DNA of 64,000 nt, from the NCBI RefSeq assembly GCF_010685995.1, contig NZ_JAAGWK010000020.1, positions 40,289 to 104,288 on the forward strand, in the 5' to 3' direction. This DNA is from Goekera deserti. GTDB taxonomy: Bacteria; Actinomycetota; Actinomycetes; Mycobacteriales; Geodermatophilaceae. The notes below the pieces were generated by a model that had not been told where the DNA came from, did no database searches, and worked only from the letters and a program-made list of their open reading frames with translations. How positions within the stretch are numbered: the stretch's first letter is position 1; each line of letters opens with the position of its first letter. A program made the translations under genes and the position numbers. Shown piece after piece: positions 57,905 to 64,000 of the stretch.

Positions 57905-58003
57905 GCGGCCACTCACGCGGGAAGGGCCGCCAGCCCGGCGGCCACTTCCGCGGGAAGGGCCGTCAGCCCCGCGGCCACTTCCGCGGGAAGGGCCGTCGGC
58001 TCA
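57905..58003. repeat. Three tandem 33-bp units, each with a CTTCC/GGAAG stem-loop
   Basis: Units begin at 57905, 57938 and 57971 (GCGGCCACTTCCGCGGGAAG core). Units 2 and 3 contain the palindrome CTTCC-GCG-GGAAG; unit 1 has a variant arm (CTCAC). They fill the gap between the convergent bpa and triple-CheW genes and may act as repeated bidirectional terminators. Confidence 0.85.
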
Positions 58004-59533
58004 CGGGACGAGCAGGGAGGCGGCTTCGGGGTCGGGGCAGGCGGCGGGCTCGGCCGGGCCGCGGACGGCGCGGGCGACCTCGCGGAGGTCCAGGTCGGGC
58101 AGCAGCTTCGTGCGGGTGCCCAGCTGCACCAGCGGTGAGGTGTTCAGCGCCCGGCGCAGGTCCGCGATCGGCGCGCCCCGGGCCAGGTCCGGGTCGGCCC
58201 AGGCCAGCGGGTCGATCCCGCGCAGTGCCCCGACGGCGAACGCGACCTGCTCGCCGTCCACCTCGACCAGCAGCAGGCACGCCGCGTGGGTGCGCTCCAG
58301 CGGGGTGCGGCCGATGACCGTGCCCAGGCAGAGCACCGGGACGGCTGCCCGGCGGTGCACGACCACGCCGAGCACGGAGGCGTCGACCTCGGTGGGCGTC
58401 ATCGTCTCCGGGAACGGCAGGATCTCGATGACCTGCGTGAGCGGCGTCGCGACGTCGGTGCCCACCGAGTAGGTCACGTAGGACGCGCCGCTGCCCGGCA
58501 CCGTCGCCGCGGCCGGCGTCCCCGGGCGCTGCGCGCCGGCGCGCGGTCCGGGCGGACCGGCGAGCACGGTGTTCACCGAGGCGAAGCCGGAGAGGTCCCG
58601 GTCCAGCATCAGCGCCGGGCCGTCGACGACCAGGCACGCGCCCCGGCCGGGCAGCTCGGCCATGCCGGCCAGCAGATCGGGCCGGCGCACCGCGTGGGCC
58701 GGCACCGGCAGGACGTCGTCGGTGTCCACCTCGCACAGCTCCACCAGCTCGCTCACCGCCAGCACCACCAGACCGTGGCCGAAGTCGAGCACCAGCCCGG
58801 CACCGATGTCCGCCGGCGCCAGCGGCTGCAGGCCGAGCAGCGCCATGGGGTCGACGACCGGAACCTCCATGCCGGCCTGGTCGGTGACGCCCAGGCACAG
58901 CGGACCGTCGAGGATCGAGGCGCGGACGCCGGTCAGCGGCAGGGTGGTGTGCACCTGGGCGACGTCGATCGCGAGCACCTGCCGGCCGCAGCGCACCAGG
59001 GTGAGGCTGCGGCCCGTGCCGGCCCGCCCCCGCACCGAGCCGGCCGGGGTCGTGCCCGGCCGCTGCGGGTCGGCGACGGTGGGCATCCCGGGCAGCTGCA
59101 CGAGCGCGGCGGCGTCCAGCACGCTCACCGGGGTGTCGGTGACCAGGTGCCGGAAGGTGTGCGAGAACAGCAGCTGCCCGCCGGCGGCCGCCATGGACAG
59201 CAGCGCGTCGGCCGAGATCGGGGAGATGCCGCGCACCGAGTCGGCGAGCAGGCCGAGCAGGCGGCCGGCGTGCGCGATGACCACGACCACCTGGTCCTCC
59301 CGCACCTCCTCCGCCCGGCCGATCAGCGGCCGCAGGTCGACCACGGGCAGCACCAGCGTGCGCAGGCTCATCGCGCCCAGCAGGCCGGGCGCCTGCACCG
59401 GCAGCGGGGTGAAGGTCGCCGGCCGGCGGACGACCTCGCGCAGCGCGGACAGCGGCAGCGCGACGTCCATCCCGGCGAGGGTCAGCAGCCCGTAGACGAC
59501 GTCCGCCGCGTCGTCCGGTGGTCCCGCGGTCAT
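58001..59533 (-). CDS. Protein with three CheW-like domains
   Basis: 510 residues made of three CheW-like domains in tandem: about 1-150 (YGLLTLAGMDVALPLSALRE VVRRP; RTLVLPVVDLRPLIGRAEEV), about 175-315 (LTLVRCGRQVLAIDVAQVHT; EVPVVDPMALLGL), and about 350-490 (YVTYSVGTDVATPLTQVIEI; AVPVLCLGTVIGRTPLERTH). CheW couples chemoreceptors to the kinase CheA; a triple version could bridge several receptors or act as a scaffold in the array. No kinase domain is present. ATG 59533 lies 16 nt downstream of the receptor gene, so the two form an operon. Soluble. Confidence 0.85.
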   Translation of the reverse strand: MTAGPPDDAADVVYGLLTLAGMDVALPLSALREVVRRPATFTPLPVQAPGLLGAMSLRTLVLPVVDLRPLIGRAEEVREDQVVVVIAHAGRLLGLLADSVRGISPISADALLSMAAAGGQLLFSHTFRHLVTDTPVSVLDAAALVQLPGMPTVADPQRPGTTPAGSVRGRAGTGRSLTLVRCGRQVLAIDVAQVHTTLPLTGVRASILDGPLCLGVTDQAGMEVPVVDPMALLGLQPLAPADIGAGLVLDFGHGLVVLAVSELVELCEVDTDDVLPVPAHAVRRPDLLAGMAELPGRGACLVVDGPALMLDRDLSGFASVNTVLAGPPGPRAGAQRPGTPAAATVPGSGASYVTYSVGTDVATPLTQVIEILPFPETMTPTEVDASVLGVVVHRRAAVPVLCLGTVIGRTPLERTHAACLLLVEVDGEQVAFAVGALRGIDPLAWADPDLARGAPIADLRRALNTSPLVQLGTRTKLLPDLDLREVARAVRGPAEPAACPDPEAASLLVP

Positions 59534-59549
59534 CGCCGGCTCCCGGCGA

Positions 59550-62012
59550 TCAGGACGTCGTGGAGCTGGACAGCTGGACGATGAGCGCCTCGACCTCGGC
59601 GGAGGCCGCCTGCTGCACCCGGGTGGAGGCCGAGATCGAGCGAATCGCGTCGTTGGTGCGCGACACGCTCTTGGCGATCCGCTCGAACGCCGTCTCGGCG
59701 CGCTTGGACACCTCCGAGCCCTGGGCGACCCGCTCCGCGGACTCCTCGATGAGCACGCCGATCTGCTGCGCGGCCTCGAACGAGCGCTCGGCCAGCTTGC
59801 GCACCTCGCCGGCGACGATGGAGAAGCCGACCCCGTGCTCACCGGCCCGGGCGGCCTCGATGGAGGCGTTGAAGGCCAGCAGGTTGGTCTGGTTGGCGAT
59901 CTCGCCCATGACCCGGACGATGTCGGTGATCGCCGCGGAGGACTTCTGGATCATGCCGATCGCCTCGATCGACGCGCGCAGCGCCTCGACGCCCTCCTCG
60001 GCGTTGCCGTGCGTCTCGGTGGCCAGCTCCGTCGCGGAGCGGGAGTTCTGCGAGATCTCGTCGATCGAGGTGGCCAGGTTGCGCACCGACGCCGTCATCT
60101 CGGTGGTGCCGGTGTTGATCCGGTGCTCGCGCTCCACCTCGGCGGTCACGTCGTAGGCGTACTTGATGACCTTGAACGGCGTGCCGGTGAGGTCCATGAC
60201 CGGGTTGTAGGTGGCCTGGATGTACACGTCGCGGCCGTAGTTGCCCCGGCGGTGGAACCGGCCGGAGATCATGTCGCCCTTGCCCAGGCGCAGCCAGAAG
60301 TCCCGGTACTCGGTCGAGCGCGTGTAGTCGTCGGAGCAGAACATGCTGTGGTGCTGCCCGACGATCTCGCGCAGCGAGTAGCCGACGGTGCGCAGGAAGT
60401 TCTCGTTCGCGTCGAGCACCATGCCGTCGAGGTCGAACTCGATGACGGCCTGGGCGCGGTCCACGGCGTTGATCCGCGCCTGGATCTCCGCGGTGCGCAG
60501 CTTGGTCGCCGTCACGTCGGTGGCGAACTTGACCACCTTCACCGGCTTGCCGCTGGCGTCCAGGATGGGGTTGTAGGTGGCCTGCAGCCAGACCTCGCGC
60601 CCGCCGCGGCCCAGCCGCTTGTACTCCCCGGCCTCGAACTGGCCGGCGCCGAGCCGCTCCCAGAAGTCGGCGTACTCCTGGCTGGCGGCGACGTCGGCGT
60701 CGCAGAACATCCGGTGGTGCTTGCCCTGGATCTCGTTGAGCGAGTAGCCCAGCACGTCCAGGAAGTTGCGGTTGGCGGTGACCACGCGGCCCTCGAGGTC
60801 GAACTCGATGACGGCCTGCGCCCGCTCCATCGCGGCGACCTTGCCCAGGAAGTCGGCGTTGGTCGCCTTGGCCGCGGTGACGTCGCTGGCGAACTTGACC
60901 ACCTTCACCGGGTTGCCGTCGACGTCGAAGATCGGGTTGTAGGTGGCCTGCAGCCACACCTCGCGCCCGCCCTTGGCCCGGCGCACGTACTCCCCGGACT
61001 CGAACTGCCCGGTGCTCAGCCGCTCCCAGAAGTCGGCGTACTCCCGGGTGGCCGCGTACGCGGCGTCGCAGAAGATGCGGTGGTGCCGGCCCTGCAGCTC
61101 GGGCAGCGTGTAGCCCATCACGGTGAGGAAGTTGTGGTTGGCGGTGAGCAGCTTGCCGTCCAGGCCGAACTCGGCGACCGCCTGCGCCCGGTCCAGCGCG
61201 GCCACCTTGCCCAGGAACTCGGCGGTGGCCTCCTTGGCCGCGGTGACGTCGCTGGCGTACTTGACGATGGAGCGCGGCCGGCCGTCGATGCCGATGATCG
61301 GGTTGTAGGTGGCCTGCAGCCAGACGGGCCGGCCGCCCTTGGCGAGCCGCTTGTACTCACCGCGCTCGAAGGCACCGGCGCCGAGCTTCGCCCAGAACTC
61401 GGCGTACTCCTCGCTGGTGGCCACCTCGGGCGGGCAGAAGATGCGGTGGTGCTGGCCCTGGATCTCGGTGAGCGTGTAGCCCATCGTGTCCAGGAAGTTC
61501 TGGTTGGCGGTGAGCACCCGGCCGGTCAGGTCGAACTCGATGACCGCTTGCGAGCGCTGGATGGCGGCGACCTTGCCGCCGAACTCGGCGTTGCGCAGCT
61601 TGGCCGCGGTGGTGTCCGAGGCGAACTTGACCACCTTCACCGGCTTCCCGGCGGCGTCCAGGATCGGGTTGTAGGTGGCCTGCAGCCACACCTCGCGGCC
61701 GCCCTTGGCGATCCGGCGGAACTCGTCCTGCACGTAGGCGCCCTCGGCCAGCTTCGCCCAGAAGTCGCGGTACTCCGGCGACTCGGCGGTGCCCGGCGCG
61801 CAGAACATGCGGTGGTGCTCACCCCGCACCTCGCGCAGCGTGTAGCCCATCGTGTCCAGGAAGTTCTGGTTCGCCGTGAGCACCGTGCCGTCGAGGTCGA
61901 ACTCGATGACCGCGAGGGACCGGCTCATCGCCGTGGCGAGACCGCGCAGCTGCTGGACCTCGTCGGCGGACGCGTCGGTGACGGCCGGACCGGCGGCGGG
62001 GGCGGCGGGCAT
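59550..62012 (-). CDS. Soluble methyl-accepting chemotaxis protein with five tandem PAS domains
   Basis: 820 residues and no membrane segment. After a short N-terminus come five PAS repeats of about 122 residues each, starting near residues 35, 157, 279, 401 and 523. Each shows [13 protein letters not shown] start, NFL-x-T-x-GY, a GQHHRMFC-like His-His-x-x-F-Cys box and WLQATYNPI. The signalling domain (about 640-820) has the conserved hairpin tip [24 protein letters not shown] and [12 protein letters not shown]. The HHxxFC box in every repeat hints at cofactor binding (heme or metal) and thus oxygen or redox sensing; this is inference. ATG 62012 has GGAGGA 6 nt upstream. Cotranscribed with the triple-CheW gene. 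Confidence 0.9.
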   Translation of the reverse strand: MPAAPAAGPAVTDASADEVQQLRGLATAMSRSLAVIEFDLDGTVLTANQNFLDTMGYTLREVRGEHHRMFCAPGTAESPEYRDFWAKLAEGAYVQDEFRRIAKGGREVWLQATYNPILDAAGKPVKVVKFASDTTAAKLRNAEFGGKVAAIQRSQAVIEFDLTGRVLTANQNFLDTMGYTLTEIQGQHHRIFCPPEVATSEEYAEFWAKLGAGAFERGEYKRLAKGGRPVWLQATYNPIIGIDGRPRSIVKYASDVTAAKEATAEFLGKVAALDRAQAVAEFGLDGKLLTANHNFLTVMGYTLPELQGRHHRIFCDAAYAATREYADFWERLSTGQFESGEYVRRAKGGREVWLQATYNPIFDVDGNPVKVVKFASDVTAAKATNADFLGKVAAMERAQAVIEFDLEGRVVTANRNFLDVLGYSLNEIQGKHHRMFCDADVAASQEYADFWERLGAGQFEAGEYKRLGRGGREVWLQATYNPILDASGKPVKVVKFATDVTATKLRTAEIQARINAVDRAQAVIEFDLDGMVLDANENFLRTVGYSLREIVGQHHSMFCSDDYTRSTEYRDFWLRLGKGDMISGRFHRRGNYGRDVYIQATYNPVMDLTGTPFKVIKYAYDVTAEVEREHRINTGTTEMTASVRNLATSIDEISQNSRSATELATETHGNAEEGVEALRASIEAIGMIQKSSAAITDIVRVMGEIANQTNLLAFNASIEAARAGEHGVGFSIVAGEVRKLAERSFEAAQQIGVLIEESAERVAQGSEVSKRAETAFERIAKSVSRTNDAIRSISASTRVQQAASAEVEALIVQLSSSTTS

Positions 62013-62135
62013 GAGGGGTCCTCCACGTGGCTGCGGGAGGTCCTGCGTGGCCCCCTGTGTTCTTTCGGCACCCGACCACACCAGTTGAGCCGAAGGTGAG
62101 AGGCAGGCGTGCAGCTGCCCGCCCTCGGGCACGGG

Positions 62136-62187
62136 CACGACGACGTCGAGCCACCCCCCGGGTGGGGGACGGCTCGACGTCGTCGTG
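62136..62187. terminator. Perfect 17-bp hairpin between the two receptor genes
   Basis: CACGACGACGTCGAGCC (62136-62152) pairs exactly with 62171-62187; the loop holds a further CCACCCCCC/GGTGGGGG pairing. It should terminate the minus-strand MCP transcript ending at 62198, separating it from the PAS-receptor operon. Confidence 0.8.
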
Positions 62188-62197
62188 CGGGCGTGCG

Positions 62198-63847
62198 TCA
62201 GAGCACGAAGCCGGCGACCGCCTGCTCCAGGTCGGCGCCCATCCGGGCCAGCTCGTCCGCGCCCGCCTGGGCCGACGCCACCTGCACGTGCGTCTGCTGG
62301 GCGTTGGCCGCGAGCCCGGAGACGCTGTCGGCGATCGACCTCGACCCCCCGGCCGCCTCGGCGACGTTGCGGTTCATCTCGTTGGTGGTCGCGGTCTGCT
62401 GCTCCACGGCCGCCGCGATCGAGGCCTGGTAGTCGTTGATCTCCCCGATCACCGCCGAGATCTCGTCGATCGCCGCCACCGCGCGCGCCGTGTCCGACTG
62501 GATGGTGGCCACCCGCCCGGCGATGTCCTCGGTCGCCCGCGCGGTCTCCTGCGCCAGCTCCTTCACCTCGGTGGCCACCACCGCGAAGCCCTTGCCCATC
62601 TCCCCGGCCCGCGCCGCCTCGATGGTGGCGTTCAGCGCCAGCAGGTTCGTCTGCTCGGCGATCGCGGTGATCACCTTCACCACCTGGGCGATCTGCTCGG
62701 AGCTCTCCCCCAGCGCCCCGACCGTCGTGGTCGTCGCACCGGCCACGTCCACCGCCCGCCGGGCCACCGTGGCGGCCTGGTTGGCGTTGCTCGCGATCTC
62801 CCGGATCGCGCCCTCCATCTCACTCGACCCCGCGGCGACCGTGTCCACGCTCATCGCCACCTCCCCGGCCGAGGAGAAGATGGTCTCCGCCTGGCGGGCG
62901 GCCGCCTCGGCGTTGCCGTTCATCGCCGTCGCCGTGCCGGCCATGGCGGCCGAGGACGCTGCCAGCCCGGTCGCCGAGGTGCGCACCAGCCGCAGGACGC
63001 CGGAGAGCGCCTCCAGGGTGTCGTCCAGCGACCGGCCGACCTCGCCGATCTCGCCCCCGCCCGCCGCGCCGACCCGCACGCTCAGGTCGCCGCCGGCGAC
63101 TCGGACCAGGACCGAGCGGAGCCGCTCCACGGGGCCGGTCACGGTGCGGACGATGGACAGCGCGAGCACCACCGCGACCAGCACACCGATCGACACCCCG
63201 ACGACGGTCAGCGTGCGTGCCGAGGTGTACGCCGCAGCCGACTCGGCCGAGCGCGCCTCGGCCGCCTCCGCCGCGGCGGCGGTGCCACTGATCAGCATCT
63301 CGACGATGGCCGCCTCCTCGGCGTCGAGCGTCTGGAGCAGGCCCCCGGCCACGACCGGGTCGGGGTTGCCCGCGGCGACCAGCCCGACGAGCTGCTCCAG
63401 TGCCTGCACGTAGCGGCCGACGCCGGCACTCAGCGCTTCCAGCCCTGCCCGGGCCTCGGCACCGAGCGCCATCTCCTCGACCGCCGCGAGCTGGGCGGTG
63501 ATGAGCGCGATGTCCGCCTCCGCGTCCCGCTGCGCCTGCGCCCGCCGCTCCGGCGGCAGCGTCCCGACCCTGGCGCGAGCGGTGTGGGCGGCGAACTGCC
63601 ACCAGAGGGCCTGCAGCTGGCGGAAGCCGTCCAGCGGGACGGCGCCCTCGGTGTAGACCTGCTCGGCCTTGTCGTTGAGCACCGACATGCGCTGGACACC
63701 GAAGCCCGCGACGCCCAGCGTGGTGAGGGTCACCAGGAACACGGCGAGCAGCAGGCGGCTGCGCAGTCGCCAGTGCACGACGGACCAGCGGCGGCCGCGC
63801 GGTTCGGCCGCGCCTGCGGCGGACGGCATCGACGGGGCAGCGGGCAT
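62198..63847 (-). CDS. Membrane methyl-accepting chemotaxis protein (4HB-HAMP-MCP)
   Basis: 549 residues. First membrane helix about 29-50 ([20 protein letters not shown]), an extracytoplasmic four-helix-bundle sensor (50-205) with repeated Ala/Glu heptads, second helix about 210-232 ([20 protein letters not shown]), HAMP (232-285; [20 protein letters not shown]) and the cytoplasmic signalling domain (285-549) with tip [43 protein letters not shown] 63847 is preceded by GAAGGACG at 5 nt. It is a typical transmembrane chemoreceptor. Ligand unknown; a cheA gene is not in the window. Confidence 0.93.
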   Translation of the reverse strand: MPAAPSMPSAAGAAEPRGRRWSVVHWRLRSRLLLAVFLVTLTTLGVAGFGVQRMSVLNDKAEQVYTEGAVPLDGFRQLQALWWQFAAHTARARVGTLPPERRAQAQRDAEADIALITAQLAAVEEMALGAEARAGLEALSAGVGRYVQALEQLVGLVAAGNPDPVVAGGLLQTLDAEEAAIVEMLISGTAAAAEAAEARSAESAAAYTSARTLTVVGVSIGVLVAVVLALSIVRTVTGPVERLRSVLVRVAGGDLSVRVGAAGGGEIGEVGRSLDDTLEALSGVLRLVRTSATGLAASSAAMAGTATAMNGNAEAAARQAETIFSSAGEVAMSVDTVAAGSSEMEGAIREIASNANQAATVARRAVDVAGATTTTVGALGESSEQIAQVVKVITAIAEQTNLLALNATIEAARAGEMGKGFAVVATEVKELAQETARATEDIAGRVATIQSDTARAVAAIDEISAVIGEINDYQASIAAAVEQQTATTNEMNRNVAEAAGGSRSIADSVSGLAANAQQTHVQVASAQAGADELARMGADLEQAVAGFVL

Positions 63848-63870
63848 GGGTCGTCCTTCGGGGCGAGGGG

Positions 63871-63882
63871 GCTGTCGACAGC
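63871..63882. promoter_or_regulatory. 12-bp perfect palindrome upstream of the MCP gene
   Basis: GCTGTCGACAGC lies 24-35 nt before the MCP start codon on the minus strand, a position suitable for an operator. The rest of 63848-64000 shows no gene. Confidence 0.4.
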
Positions 63883-64000
63883 TTCGTCATCGGCAGCGAC
63901 CGCCCGCACTCCAGGCGAGACCGTCACGTTCCGGGGGAACCGCCACTGCCCGTCCCGCGCGCCGCGGGCCCCTGAGACGGGGCCGGACGATCAGCGGAGC

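Noticed and set aside
59835..62099. 754-residue plus-strand open frame with internal repeats
   Set aside because: Antisense of the five-PAS receptor; its repeats simply mirror the PAS repeats.

Overview
The window is chromosomal DNA of a very GC-rich actinobacterium. Codon use is strongly GC3-biased, GTG starts are common, and many genes carry a TANNNT box 6-7 nt before the start codon, as expected of leaderless transcripts. Gene content also fits an actinobacterium: glucosyl-3-phosphoglycerate synthase, the proteasome activator Bpa with its C-terminal GQYL, an htdX-fabG4-fadA2 block, FolP2, an NDMA-type alcohol dehydrogenase and numerous GGDEF/EAL and SpoIIE-type signalling proteins. The family Geodermatophilaceae (Geodermatophilus, Blastococcus, Modestobacter) is the best guess, but this is inference from gene content, not a search result. 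No insertion sequence, prophage, CRISPR array or rRNA operon was seen. One tRNA gene (Ser, anticodon UGA) is present.

Layout. 1-8.5 kb: the N-terminus of a DUF1524 lipoprotein, then three translationally coupled membrane PAS-GGDEF-EAL proteins whose active and degenerate halves alternate. 8.6-12.9 kb: gpgS, a 20-bp tandem repeat ending in competing hairpins, small membrane or unknown proteins, and an ECF sigma factor with an overlapping membrane partner. 13-20 kb: HAD phosphatase, small lipoprotein, alcohol dehydrogenase, a broken MmcQ/YjbR gene, DUF5946, menB, a secreted phytase-like esterase, an EEP-family hydrolase and a Nudix hydrolase. 20.7-26.2 kb: a GAF/SpoIIE phosphatase, then an amidohydrolase, a decayed acyl-CoA ligase and a MaoC hydratase (remains of an acyl-CoA side-chain pathway), a small lipoprotein and a geranylgeranyl-reductase-type flavoprotein. 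26.2-29.8 kb: a membrane diguanylate cyclase, a Suv3-like RNA helicase and tRNA-Ser.

29.8-36.2 kb is a fatty-acid beta-oxidation/synthesis block: hydratase, FabG4-type reductase and FadA2-type thiolase on one strand, facing a TetR regulator and an acyl-CoA oxidase on the other, with a palindromic operator candidate between them. 36.2-42.3 kb: a TRIC/UPF0126 membrane protein, a bifunctional GGDEF-EAL protein with both halves intact and a large multi-GAF/PAS SpoIIE phosphatase. 42.7-48.8 kb: HU, serine hydrolase, acetamidase/formamidase, lipoprotein, DinB protein, a MaoC paralogue lacking the catalytic loop, FolP2 and a PaaI thioesterase. 48.8-57.9 kb: hybrid histidine kinase, 4-coumarate-CoA-ligase-type synthetase, alpha/beta hydrolase, quinone oxidoreductase, membrane protein, VC1184-type PLP enzyme and Bpa. 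58-63.8 kb: chemotaxis genes, namely a triple-CheW protein, a soluble receptor with five tandem PAS domains and a membrane MCP.

The unifying theme is signal transduction: five GGDEF/EAL proteins, two PP2C-type phosphatases with GAF sensors, a hybrid kinase and a chemoreceptor cluster. The most notable points are the alternating catalytic status of the three-gene c-di-GMP operon, a 30-bp G-rich repeat lying inside three unrelated genes, the 20-bp repeat with mutually exclusive hairpins, and several genes caught in decay.
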